Origin: CAVURS01 sp963834425
Lineage (GTDB): Bacteria; Actinomycetota; Actinomycetes; Actinomycetales; CAVURS01
Assembly (NCBI GenBank): GCA_963834425.1
Contig: CAWIBR010000004.1
Span: 1-64,000, forward strand
Direction of reading: 5' to 3'
DNA: 64,000 nt
Position numbers and translations under genes: made by a program. The notes beneath the pieces are model-generated. The model saw nothing but the letters and a program-made list of their open reading frames with translations, ran no database searches and was not told the origin of the DNA. Positions 31,446 to 40,471 of the stretch are shown here, one piece after another (positions within the stretch are counted from its first letter, which is position 1; every line of letters starts with the position of its first letter).

Positions 31446-32416
31446 GCCGGAGCCGGCCTGCTCGCGGACCCGGACAGCGAGACCGCACCGAGGCCGAGCT
31501 CGGCACGATCTATGGCGCCCTGGCCTTCCTGATCTGGGGGTCGTTCCCGCTCTATTTCCGGGCCCTCGAACCGGCCGGTGCCCTCGAGATCCTGATGCAC
31601 CGGGTCGTCTGGTCGCTGGTGGTCTGCCTGATCGTCCTCGCCATCACCGGCAAGCTGCGCGGCTTCGGCGCCGTCCTGCGCAATCCCCGGCTGCTGGCGG
31701 TGCTGGCGCTGGCCGCCGTGCTGATCGCGATCAACTGGGGCGTCTACATCTACGCCGTCAACGCGGGCAACGTCGTCGAGGCGTCGTTGGGGTACTTCAT
31801 CAACCCGCTGCTGACCGTGCTGCTCGGCGTGCTGGTGCTGCGCGAGCGGCTGCACCGGCTGCAGTGGGTGGCCGTCGGCGTCGGCTTCGTCGCCGTCGTG
31901 GTGCTGACCATCGGCTACGGCCATCCGCCGTGGATCGCGCTGATCCTGGCGGCCAGCTTCGGGTGCTACGGCCTGGTCAAGAACCGTGTGGGCAGCCAGG
32001 TCGAGGCGGTGCCGAGCCTGACCACCGAGACCGCGGTGCTCGCGCCGTTCGCCCTCGGGGGGCTGATCTGGATCGAGGCGACCGGGCGCGGCAGCTTCGG
32101 ACACGCAGCGCCGTGGCACGGCTTGCTGCTGATGAGCACGGGCATCGCGACCACCATCCCGCTGGTGCTGTTCGCGGCCGGTGCGCGACGGGCGCCGCTG
32201 TCCACGATGGGGTTGCTGCAGTTCATCACCCCGGTGCTGCAGCTGCTGGCCGGCGTCCTGCTGCTCGGCGAGCACGTGCCCGGCACGCGCTGGATCGGCT
32301 TCGGCCTGGTCTGGGTCGCCCTGATGGTGCTGAGCTACGACTCGATCCGCACCAGCCGCCAGCTCCGGGCCACCCGGCTCGACGAAGCCCAGGTCCACCA
32401 GCCCGCCCGCACCTAG
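31442..32416 (+). CDS. rarD: RarD-type EamA-family membrane transporter
   Basis: Intact 324-residue protein with ten helices in two EamA halves. RarD features are present: YGALAFLIWGSFPLYF near the start, HRVVWSLVVCL, NWGVYIYAVN and GYFINPLLTVLLG. GTG 31442 overlaps the korB stop by GTGA, so it is in the kor operon. RarD proteins are named for chloramphenicol sensitivity in some bacteria; the true substrate is unknown. Confidence 0.9.
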   Translation: MSRSRPARGPGQRDRTEAELGTIYGALAFLIWGSFPLYFRALEPAGALEILMHRVVWSLVVCLIVLAITGKLRGFGAVLRNPRLLAVLALAAVLIAINWGVYIYAVNAGNVVEASLGYFINPLLTVLLGVLVLRERLHRLQWVAVGVGFVAVVVLTIGYGHPPWIALILAASFGCYGLVKNRVGSQVEAVPSLTTETAVLAPFALGGLIWIEATGRGSFGHAAPWHGLLLMSTGIATTIPLVLFAAGARRAPLSTMGLLQFITPVLQLLAGVLLLGEHVPGTRWIGFGLVWVALMVLSYDSIRTSRQLRATRLDEAQVHQPART

Positions 32417-32436
32417 CGTCGCCGTACTCCCGCTCT

Positions 32437-32478
32437 GACGGTGATTCAGCCCGGAAATCGCGGCCGAGACTCACCGTC
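32437..32478. terminator. weak stem-loop between convergent rarD and polyprenyl synthase genes
   Basis: GACGGTGA (32437-32444) pairs perfectly with TCACCGTC (32471-32478) around a 26-base loop. The long loop makes this a weaker candidate than the other hairpins here. Confidence 0.4.
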
Positions 32479-32527
32479 GGCTGCAGGGAGCACCGCGCCG
32501 GGCGGGAGCACGCGGACGGCGAGCAGG

Positions 32528-33586
32528 TCAGCCGTCGCGGGTGACGACGCCTTCGGCCAGTGCGGCCAGGGCGTCGCGCACCGAGCCGGCCGGCAGGGCC
32601 GAGAGCGAGGCCCGCGCGGCGTCGGCCCAGGCGACGGTCTGCAGCCGGGCCTGCTCCAGGGAGGGATGCACCCGCAGCAAGGCCAGCGCCTGCGCGTGCC
32701 GGCCGTCATCGGTCAGGTCGCCGTCGAGCAGCGCGTGCAGCTCGGCATCGGCCGGGTCGGTCGAGGCCCGCGCGAGCAGCACCGGCAGCGTCGGCACGCC
32801 CTCGCGCAGGTCGGTGCCCGGCGTCTTGCCGGACTGGCCGGTCTCGGAGGCCAGGTCGATCAGGTCGTCGGCGAGCTGGAAGGCGACGCCGATCCGTTCG
32901 CCGTACTCGACCATCACCCCGACCACCTCGGGCGAGCAGCCGGCGAACTGCGCCCCGAACCGGCCCGAGGTCGCGATCAACGCACCGGTCTTGTCCGCGA
33001 GGACGCCGAGGTAGTGCTGCACCGGGTCCTCGCCCGGCGCCGGCCCGACCGTCTCCCGGGTCTGGCCGGTGACCAGGCGTTCGAAGGTCGCGGCCTGCAC
33101 CTGGACGGCCTCCGGTCCGAGCTCGGCCACGATCGAGGACGCTCGGGCAAACAGGAGGTCGCCGGTCAGGATCGCGACGGTGTTGCCGAACTGGGCGTTG
33201 GCGCTGAGCGTGCCGCGCCGCAGCCCGGCCTCGTCCATGACGTCGTCGTGATAGAGCGACGCCAGGTGGGTGAGCTCGACCACGGCCGCCGCTCGGATGA
33301 CGTCCGGCCCGGCGCCGGAGCCGAGCTGGCTGGCCAGCACGGTCAGCAGCGGCCGGAACCGTTTGCCACCAGCGGTCATCAGGTGACCGGACGCATCACC
33401 GAACGCCTCGTGCGCGCCGCTGACCGCCTTGGCCAGCAGTGCCTCGACGTCGTCGAGACCGCGGCGCAACGCCGCTTCGAGGACGACGTCGTGCGTCGGT
33501 AGCCCGCCGGCGAGCGCCGACAACGAGGGGAGCGGCAGCGAGGGCCGCGGCGTCGCGCCCCCCGAGCCACCGCTGCCTTCGGTCAC
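32528..33586 (-). CDS. polyprenyl diphosphate synthase (menaquinone side chain)
   Basis: Intact 352-residue trans-isoprenyl diphosphate synthase. First Asp-rich motif in LYHDDVMDEA with GLRRG following; second in QLADDLIDL. The GGKRFRP substrate motif is present. GTG 33586 overlaps the nuoN stop by GTGA, so the gene is the last of the nuoA-N operon. Linkage to complex I and the men genes suggests it makes the long chain (heptaprenyl or longer) of menaquinone; chain length cannot be fixed by eye. A Ser/Gly/Pro-rich N-terminal 25 residues precede the domain. Confidence 0.9.
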   Translation of the reverse strand: MTEGSGGSGGATPRPSLPLPSLSALAGGLPTHDVVLEAALRRGLDDVEALLAKAVSGAHEAFGDASGHLMTAGGKRFRPLLTVLASQLGSGAGPDVIRAAAVVELTHLASLYHDDVMDEAGLRRGTLSANAQFGNTVAILTGDLLFARASSIVAELGPEAVQVQAATFERLVTGQTRETVGPAPGEDPVQHYLGVLADKTGALIATSGRFGAQFAGCSPEVVGVMVEYGERIGVAFQLADDLIDLASETGQSGKTPGTDLREGVPTLPVLLARASTDPADAELHALLDGDLTDDGRHAQALALLRVHPSLEQARLQTVAWADAARASLSALPAGSVRDALAALAEGVVTRDG

Positions 33587-35179
33587 GGCACGAAGGTAGC
33601 CGAGTGCGCCGCGAGATCGAGCACCGGCTGGGGGAAGACGCCGAGCACCACGGTCACGGCGACCCCGATGGTCAGCGCCACCGTCATCATCGCGCTGGGC
33701 ACCGCCACCGTGGTCGCGTCTCCACTGGGCTCGGAGAAGTACATCAGCACGATGACCCGGACATAGAAGAACGCCGCGATCGCACTGGACACCACACCGA
33801 CGACGGCCAGCCAGACCGCGCCGTGCGCCACCGCGGGCGCGAAGACCGCGTACTTCGCGGTGAAGCCCGACGTCAGCGGAATGCCCGCGAAGGCCAGCAG
33901 GAAGAACGCGAAGATCCCGGCCACCAGCGGGTGGTCCTTGCCCAGGCCGGCCCACTGCGACAGGTGGGTCGCCTCGCCACCGCTGTCCCGGACCAGCGTG
34001 ACGACCGCGAACGCACCGATGGTGCTGAAGCCGTACGCCGTGAGGTAGAACAGCACGCCCGAGATACCGGCCTTGTCGAAGGCGAGCACCCCGACCAGGA
34101 CGAAGCCGGCGTGCGCGATCGAGGAGTAGGCCAGCATCCGCTTCACGTCGGTCTGGGTGATGGCCAGGATCGAGCCGACGAGCATGGTGATGATCGCGAC
34201 GCGCCCAGATGACCGGCTGCCAGTCCCACCGGGCCCCGCCGACGCCGACGTAGACCACGCGCAGGATCGCGCCGAAGGCGGCGATCTTGGTGCACGCGGC
34301 CATGAAGCCGGTGACCTGGGTCGGCGCGCCCTGGTAGACGTCCGGAGTCCACGAGTGGAACGGCACGGCGCCGACCTTGAAGAGCAGCCCGACGGCGACC
34401 AGCGCGATGCCCGGCAACAGCAGGCCCTGCGACTGGGTGCCGTCCGTGATCGCGGTCGCGATCTCGCCGAGGTTCAGGGTGCCGGCGTAGCCGAAGAGCA
34501 GCGCGCTGCCGAACAGGAAGAACGCCGACGAGAAGGCCCCGAGCAGGAAGTACTTCAGCGACGCCTCCTGCGACAGGAGCCGGCGCCGGCGGGCCAGTCC
34601 GCACAGGACGTAGAGCGGGAGCGACAGCACCTCGAGCGCCACGAACATGGTGAGCAGGTCGCCCGCGGAGACGAAGAGCATCATGCCGCCGACGGCGAAC
34701 AGCGTGAGCGGGAAGACCTCGGTGGTGACCAGGCCGGCCCGGGTGGCGGCCGCCTCCTGCGGCGACCCCGGGATGGTTGCTCCCTGCGGGGTGAAGGAGT
34801 CGCCGGTGGGTCCGTTGGAGAAGCGTTCGCCCATCGTGAGGACCGCCAGAGCAGTCAGCAGCAACAGGCTGCCCCACAGGAAGAGCGTGGGGCCGTCGAC
34901 CACGATCGAGCCCGACGCCGTCGAGCCCTTGGTGCCGTTGGACGCGCGGACCACGGCGACGAACCCCGCCACCAGGCCCAGAACCGTGACGGCGATCTGG
35001 CTGGCGTAGCGCGCCCGCCGAGGAACGAAGGCCTCGACCAGGACGCTGATCATCGCCGCGCCGAAGACGATGAGCATCGGCATGACCAGCGTGTAGTCGA
35101 TCTTCGGCGCCGGCAGCGACGGGTTCGGTGTCGCGAGGTGCACCCCCGCGAGAGCCGGTCCGAGCACGGAGGCGATCAC
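33583..35179 (-). CDS. nuoN: NuoN, complex I membrane subunit, one frameshift
   Basis: Antiporter-like subunit of about 530 residues. Shows VALEVLSLPLYVLCGL, EASLKYFLLGAFSSAFFLFG, FKVGAVPFHSWTPDVYQGAPTQVTGFMA and, after the break, DVKRMLAYSSIAHAGFVLVG and FAGIPLTSGFTAKY. The frame changes at about 34198, where GCGACGCGCCC holds one extra base; Trp-Ala-Val-Ala-Ile-Ile-Thr-Met is restored by removing it. The start overlaps nuoM. This is the only break in the whole nuoA-N operon. Confidence 0.93.
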
Positions 35180-36720
35180 TTGCTGGTCCCTTCCGCGGCG
35201 GGTACGGCGTTTGTCGGCGCCGGATCAGTGACTCCGACCTGCTGCATGGTCCGGGTGACCGCAGGCGAGATGACGTCGAGGACGGGCTTGGGGAAGAACC
35301 CCATCACCAGCAGGACGGCGATGATCGGCGCGACCACCCAGGCCTCGCGACGCTGCATGTCCGGTGTCTGGTCGACGAAGGCGCCCTCGGGCTTGGGGCC
35401 GGTCATCATCCGCTGGACCATGAGCAGGATGTAGAGCGCGGCCAGCACGATGCCGGTCACCGCGAAGCAGGCCGCCACCTTGTAGCGCGAGAACGTCCCG
35501 ACCAGCACCAGGAACTCGCTGACGAAGGTCGAGAGCCCGGGCAGCGAGAGGCTGGACAGGCCGGCGATCAGGAACGTGCCGGCCAACAGCGGCGTCAACC
35601 GTTGCCAGCCACCGAAATCGGCGATCCGCCGGGAGCCGCGTCGCTTGATCAGCATGGCCGCGATCAGGAACATGGCCGCGGTCGAGAAGCCGTGGTTGAC
35701 CATGTAGAGCGTGGCGCCGTTCTGGGCCGAGCTGGTCATCGCGAAGATGCCGAGGACGATGAAGCCGAAGTGGCTCACCGAGGTGTAGGCGATCAGCCGC
35801 AGGATGTCGGTCTGCCCGATCGCCAGCAACGCGCCGTAGATGATCGAGATGATCGCGAAGACGATGATCGTCGGCGTCGCCCACTTCGCCGCGCCCGGGA
35901 AGAGCGGCAGGCAGAGCCGGATCATCCCGAACGTGCCGACCTTGTCGAGTACGCCGACCAGGAGCACGGACGTGGCAGGCGTCGCTTCCGATGCAGCGTC
36001 AGGGAGCCAGGTGTGGAACGGCACCATCGGCGCCTTGATGGCGAAGGCGATGAAGAAGCCGAGGAACATCCAGCGCTGCGCCTCGGTGCTGGCGTGCAGG
36101 TGCCCGACCAGGTGGGTCAGCAGGAAGCCCTCGTGCCCGCCCGGACCGTAGAAGTAGACCGCGATGACCGCGACGAGCATCAACAGCCCGCCGAGCAGCG
36201 AGTAGAGCAGGAACTTCACCGCGGCGTACTGCCGTTGGGCGCCGCCGAAGGACCCGATCAGGAAGTAGACCGGGATCAGCATGGCCTCGAAGAAGACGTA
36301 GAACAGGAAGACGTCGGTGGCCGCGAAGACGCCGACCATCATCGTCTGCAGCACCAGCATCAGCGCGAGGTAGGTCTGCTGCCGCCGGCCGACCTCAGGC
36401 ACGTCGTGCCACGCCGCCAGCAGACACACCGGAGTGAGTACGGCGGCGAGCGCGATCAGCACCAGCCCGATGCCATCGACGCCGACGGCGTAGCTGACCC
36501 CGAACTGCGGGATCCACTGGTGCACCTCGGCGAACTGGAACTGCGTGCTCGAGTTGCGCTTGAACTGCAGCGCCATCGCGATCACGAGGACCAGCGAGGC
36601 GAGCGAGAAGGTCAGCGCGACCTCGCGCGCCCGCGCCTTCAGCCCACCGGGCAGGGCCAGGACGACGGCCGCCCCGACGAGCGGGATGGCGCCGATGACG
36701 GTCAGCCAGGGGAAGCTCAT
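35176..36720 (-). CDS. nuoM: NuoM, complex I membrane subunit
   Basis: Intact 514-residue antiporter-like subunit. Diagnostic segments are VFLFYVFFEAMLIPVYFLIG with the channel Glu, FAIKAPMVPFHTWLPDA with the channel Lys, and LRLIAYTSVSHFGFIVLG. ATG 36720 overlaps the nuoL stop (ATGA). It pumps protons as part of NADH:menaquinone oxidoreductase. Confidence 0.97.
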   Translation of the reverse strand: MSFPWLTVIGAIPLVGAAVVLALPGGLKARAREVALTFSLASLVLVIAMALQFKRNSSTQFQFAEVHQWIPQFGVSYAVGVDGIGLVLIALAAVLTPVCLLAAWHDVPEVGRRQQTYLALMLVLQTMMVGVFAATDVFLFYVFFEAMLIPVYFLIGSFGGAQRQYAAVKFLLYSLLGGLLMLVAVIAVYFYGPGGHEGFLLTHLVGHLHASTEAQRWMFLGFFIAFAIKAPMVPFHTWLPDAASEATPATSVLLVGVLDKVGTFGMIRLCLPLFPGAAKWATPTIIVFAIISIIYGALLAIGQTDILRLIAYTSVSHFGFIVLGIFAMTSSAQNGATLYMVNHGFSTAAMFLIAAMLIKRRGSRRIADFGGWQRLTPLLAGTFLIAGLSSLSLPGLSTFVSEFLVLVGTFSRYKVAACFAVTGIVLAALYILLMVQRMMTGPKPEGAFVDQTPDMQRREAWVVAPIIAVLLVMGFFPKPVLDVISPAVTRTMQQVGVTDPAPTNAVPAAEGTSK

Positions 36721-38690
36721 CGGATCACCGCCAGGGCGCCGAGGACGACGACCACGCCGGCCAACATGGTGAGGGCGTAGGACCGGACGAACCCGTTCTG
36801 CAGCCGGCGCATCCGAGCGGACAGGCCGCCGATCAGGGCCGCCAGGCCGCCGACCGCGCCGTCGACTCCCTTGCCGTCCACGAAGACGAGCGATCGGGTC
36901 AGGTGCTCACCGGGTCGCATCAGCAGGGCCTCGTTGACCGAGTCCTGATAGAGGTCCTGTCGCGCGGCCTGGGTGACGAACGAGCCGACCGGTGCGACCT
37001 CAGGCACCGGCGCGGCGCCGTAGCGCATCCAGGCCCAGGCTCCGCCGATCAGGACGAGCACCAACGTCACCACCGCCAGGACGGTCACCGAGATGACCGG
37101 CTCCTGGTCCGGCGGGGCGCCGACCACCGGTGATAGCCAGTGCTCGATCGCGTCCGTGGCGCCGAGCGCGGCGCCGAGTCCGGCCGAACCGATGGCCAGG
37201 ATGATCATCGGCACGGTCATCAGGGCCGTCGGGTCGTGCGGGTGCTGCTCGGGCTTCTCGGTCCAGCGCGAGTCGCCGTGGAAGGTCATGAAGAACAACC
37301 GGGACATGTAGAAGGCGGTGATGCCGGCGCCGATGAGCGCGACCGGGCCGAAGACCCACGGCTGCCAGCCGCTGCCGGTGAACGCCGCCTCGATGATCTT
37401 GTCCTTGCTCCAGTAGCCCGAGAACGGCGGCACGCCGATGATGGCCAGCCAGCCGAAGCCGAAGGTGATCCAGGTGATCATCATGAAGACCCGCAGCCGG
37501 CCGAACCGCCGCATGTCGGTCTGGTCGTTCATCCCGTGCATGACCGAGCCGGCACCGAGGAACATCCCGGCCTTGAAGAAGCCGTGGGTGAGGAGCTGGA
37601 AGATCGCGAACACGTAGCCGACCGGGCCGAGCCCCGCGGCGAGCGTCATGTAACCGATCTGGCTCATGGTCGAGGCGGCCAGCGCCTTCTTGATGTCGTC
37701 CTTCGCGCAGCCGACGATCGCGCCGAAGAGCAACGTGATCCCGCCGACGATCGCGACCACGACCCGGGCGTTGGAGGTCACGTCGAAGATCGGGCTGGAC
37801 CGCACGATCAGGTAGACCCCGGCGGTCACCATGGTGGCCGCGTGGATCAGGGCCGAGACCGGTGTCGGGCCGGCCATCGCGTCACCGAGCCAGGACTGCA
37901 GCGGGAACTGCGCAGACTTGCCGCAGGCACCGAGCAGCAACAACAGACCCATCGCGGTCGCGACCCCGGTCGACATCGAGCTCGAGCCGGCGAAGACACC
38001 GTTGAAGGTCACGGTGCCGAAGGTCGCGAACATCAGGAAGATGGCGACGGCCAAGCCCATGTCACCGACCCGGTTGACGACGAACGCCTTCTTGGCCGCC
38101 GTCGCGAAGACCGGGTTGTAGTTCCAGAAGCCGATCAGCAGGTACGACGCCAGGCCGACGCCCTCCCAGCCCACGAACAGCAGCAGGTAGCTGTCGGCCA
38201 GCACCAGCAGCAGCATCGAGGCGACGAACAGGTTCATGTAACCGAAGAACCGCCGCCGCTCCGGGTCGTGCTCCATGTAGGCCACGGAGTAGGTGTGGAT
38301 CAGCGAGCCGACGAAGGTGATGAGCAGCACGAAGGCCATCGACAGCTGGTCGATCCGCAGGCCCGCGGCGAGCTGGAACGAGCCGGCCGGGATCCAGTTG
38401 AAGAGGTACTGGTCGAAGGCGCGCCCGTCGGAGGGCTTGTTGAGCATCGCGACCCACATCACGGCGGCGACGACGAAACACAGCCAGGGCACGAGCGCCC
38501 CGAGCACGTGGCCCCAGTTGTTGGTACGCCGACCGCCGAGCAGCAGGATCGCGGCGCTCAGCAGCGGCAGCGCGACCAGCAGCCAGGTGAGCGTGAACGC
38601 CCCACTGGCCTTCTGGACCCCCTCCGTCTGGCTGGCCACCGCACTCACGTGCGACGCGACCGGCCCGAGCAGGGCGGTAGTGCTGATCAT
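36717..38690 (-). CDS. nuoL: NuoL, complex I membrane subunit
   Basis: Intact 657-residue subunit with about 16 helices. Conserved blocks are HTYSVAYMEHDPERRRFFGYMNLF, GWEGVGLASYLLIGFWNYNP, GKSAQFPLQSWLGDAMAGPTPVSALIHAATMVTAGVYLIVR and DDIKKALAASTMSQIGYM. The distal transverse helix region at the C-terminus is present. It lies 34 bases after nuoK, one of the few non-overlapping junctions. Confidence 0.97.
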   Translation of the reverse strand: MISTTALLGPVASHVSAVASQTEGVQKASGAFTLTWLLVALPLLSAAILLLGGRRTNNWGHVLGALVPWLCFVVAAVMWVAMLNKPSDGRAFDQYLFNWIPAGSFQLAAGLRIDQLSMAFVLLITFVGSLIHTYSVAYMEHDPERRRFFGYMNLFVASMLLLVLADSYLLLFVGWEGVGLASYLLIGFWNYNPVFATAAKKAFVVNRVGDMGLAVAIFLMFATFGTVTFNGVFAGSSSMSTGVATAMGLLLLLGACGKSAQFPLQSWLGDAMAGPTPVSALIHAATMVTAGVYLIVRSSPIFDVTSNARVVVAIVGGITLLFGAIVGCAKDDIKKALAASTMSQIGYMTLAAGLGPVGYVFAIFQLLTHGFFKAGMFLGAGSVMHGMNDQTDMRRFGRLRVFMMITWITFGFGWLAIIGVPPFSGYWSKDKIIEAAFTGSGWQPWVFGPVALIGAGITAFYMSRLFFMTFHGDSRWTEKPEQHPHDPTALMTVPMIILAIGSAGLGAALGATDAIEHWLSPVVGAPPDQEPVISVTVLAVVTLVLVLIGGAWAWMRYGAAPVPEVAPVGSFVTQAARQDLYQDSVNEALLMRPGEHLTRSLVFVDGKGVDGAVGGLAALIGGLSARMRRLQNGFVRSYALTMLAGVVVVLGALAVIR

Positions 38691-38724
38691 CGTCGTCCTC
38701 TCACTGCTGGCGTCGGTGCGGCCA

Positions 38725-39024
38725 TCAGAGCTTGAGCAAATCTGCGTCGTCGACCGAGACGGACCGGCGGGCCCGGAAGATCGTCAGGACGATCGCCAAC
38801 CCGACCACGACCTCGGCGGCGGCCACGACCATCACGAACAGCGCGATCACCTGGCCGTCGAGCTTGCCCTGGATCCGGGCGAAGGTGACGAAGGCCAGGT
38901 TGGTGGCGTTGAGCATCAGCTCGACGCCCATGAAGACGATGATCGCGTTGCGCCGCAACAGAACTGTCGTCGCACCGATCGCGAAGAGGATGGTCGACAG
39001 GTAGATGTAGTTGGTCAGGCTCAT
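38725..39024 (-). CDS. nuoK: NuoK, complex I small membrane subunit
   Basis: Intact 99 residues, three helices. GATTVLLRRNAIIVFMGVELMLNA and VMVVAAAEVVVGLAIV hold the conserved membrane Glu residues. ATG 39024 overlaps the nuoJ stop. Confidence 0.97.
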   Translation of the reverse strand: MSLTNYIYLSTILFAIGATTVLLRRNAIIVFMGVELMLNATNLAFVTFARIQGKLDGQVIALFVMVVAAAEVVVGLAIVLTIFRARRSVSVDDADLLKL

Positions 39025-39839
39025 CGCTGGCTGCCCTCCTCGACCTCGCGCTCGATCGCGTGGGTCGCCTCCTCGAACGCCTCCGAGCTCGCCACCTGGG
39101 CTCGTGCGGTGAGGACTCGCGAGACCGAGGTCTCGGCCGGCGTACCGTCCGGCAGGAGGGCAGGGGTGTCGACGGCGTTGTGCCGGGCAAAGACACCCGG
39201 TGCGGGCAGGCCGGCCTGGTAGGGACCGTGCTCGGCGAACCGGCGCTCGGACGCCTTGCGCTGGGTGACCTTCTCGGTCAGCCGCTCACGGTGAGCCAGC
39301 ACCATCGCGCCGAGGGCGGCCGTGATGAGCAGGGCGCTCGTGGCCTCGAAGATCCAGACGTACTTGCCGAAGATCAGGATGGCGAGCCCGGTGACGTTGC
39401 CGTTCGCGTTGGCGTGAGTCAGACCCTTGGGTACGCCGACCGAGAAGTGGCCGATCGCCGTGATCAGCAGGACGCCCAGCCCGAGCCCGAGCAGGACGCC
39501 GACGAACCGCTGGCCCTTGATCGTCTCGACGAGGGAGTCGGAGGAGTCGACGCCGACCAGCATCAGGACGAAGAGGAAGAGCATCATCACGGCGCCGGTG
39601 TAGACGAATACCTGCACGATGCCGAGGAACTCGGCGCCCTGCACGACGTAGAAGAAGCCGAGGATGATCATCACCAGCGCAACGGCGATCGCGGCGTGCA
39701 CGGCCTTCTTGGCGAAGAGCAGTCCGAGCGCGGCGATCACGCTGATCGTGCCGAGGATCCAGAAGAAGGTCGCCTCGGCGTCGCCCGCCTGGGCGCCGCC
39801 CGTGCTGTGGTGCGCCAGGGCCAGCAGGTGCGGGCTCAT
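39021..39839 (-). CDS. nuoJ: NuoJ, complex I membrane subunit
   Basis: Intact 272 residues, longer than the E. coli type by a charged C-terminal tail of about 70 residues. FVYTGAVMMLFLFVLMLVGVD is the pi-bulge helix; helices precede it at FFWILGTISVIAALGLLF and HAAIAVALVMIILGFFYVVQGAE. ATG 39839 overlaps the nuoI stop (ATGA). Confidence 0.95.
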   Translation of the reverse strand: MSPHLLALAHHSTGGAQAGDAEATFFWILGTISVIAALGLLFAKKAVHAAIAVALVMIILGFFYVVQGAEFLGIVQVFVYTGAVMMLFLFVLMLVGVDSSDSLVETIKGQRFVGVLLGLGLGVLLITAIGHFSVGVPKGLTHANANGNVTGLAILIFGKYVWIFEATSALLITAALGAMVLAHRERLTEKVTQRKASERRFAEHGPYQAGLPAPGVFARHNAVDTPALLPDGTPAETSVSRVLTARAQVASSEAFEEATHAIEREVEEGSQR

Positions 39840-40471
39840 GCCGGCGCCTCCTCGGTCTCGGCCGCGTGCGCATCGTCATCGTGCTGGTGCGCGTTGACCC
39901 ACTGCTGCTGCTCGGGGGTGGCCGCGTCGACCTTGCCCTGGTAGTAGTCGCGCTCCTCGAAGCCGTCGACCATCGGGTGCGGCGCCGCCAGCATTCCGGC
40001 CCGCAGCGGCGCCAGCAGCTGGTCCTTCTCGAAGATGAGCGCGGCCCGGCTGTGGTCGGCCAGCTCGTACTCGTTGGTCATCGTCAGGGCCCGGGTCGGG
40101 CAGGCCTCGATGCACAGGCCGCAGAAGATGCAGCGCAGGTAGTTGATCTGGTAGACGCGGCCGTAGCGCTCACCCGGCGAGTAACGACCGGTGCCGCCTT
40201 CGGTGTCGTCGTTGTCCGCGCCCTCGACGAAGATCGCGTCGGCCGGGCAGGCCCAGGCGCACAGCTCGCAGCCGACGCACTTCTCCAGCCCGTCCGGGTG
40301 ACGGTTGAGCTGGTGCCGGCCGTGGAACCGCGGCGCCGTCGGCCGCTTGACCTCGGGGTACTCCTCGGTCTCCAGCTTGCGGAACATCGTGGAGAAGGTG
40401 ACTCCGAAGCCTGCGATCGGCGCCAGCCACTCGGCCGGACCGGACTTCTTCGGCTTGCCTTGGTCAGCCAT
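39836..40471 (-). CDS. nuoI: NuoI, 2x[4Fe-4S] subunit
   Basis: Intact 211 residues. Cluster motifs CVGCELCAWACPADAI and CIFCGLCIEACPTRAL are complete. The start MADQGKPKKSG at 40471 overlaps the nuoH end by 8 bases; upstream open frame is not conserved. It carries electrons from NuoG to NuoB. Confidence 0.97.
   Translation of the reverse strand: MADQGKPKKSGPAEWLAPIAGFGVTFSTMFRKLETEEYPEVKRPTAPRFHGRHQLNRHPDGLEKCVGCELCAWACPADAIFVEGADNDDTEGGTGRYSPGERYGRVYQINYLRCIFCGLCIEACPTRALTMTNEYELADHSRAALIFEKDQLLAPLRAGMLAAPHPMVDGFEERDYYQGKVDAATPEQQQWVNAHQHDDDAHAAETEEAPA

Noticed and set aside
32528..35179. Apparent NuoN-polyprenyl synthase fusion
   Set aside because: After the one-base break at about 34198 the frame runs through nonsense until the synthase start; NuoN itself continues in another frame to its own stop at 33583.
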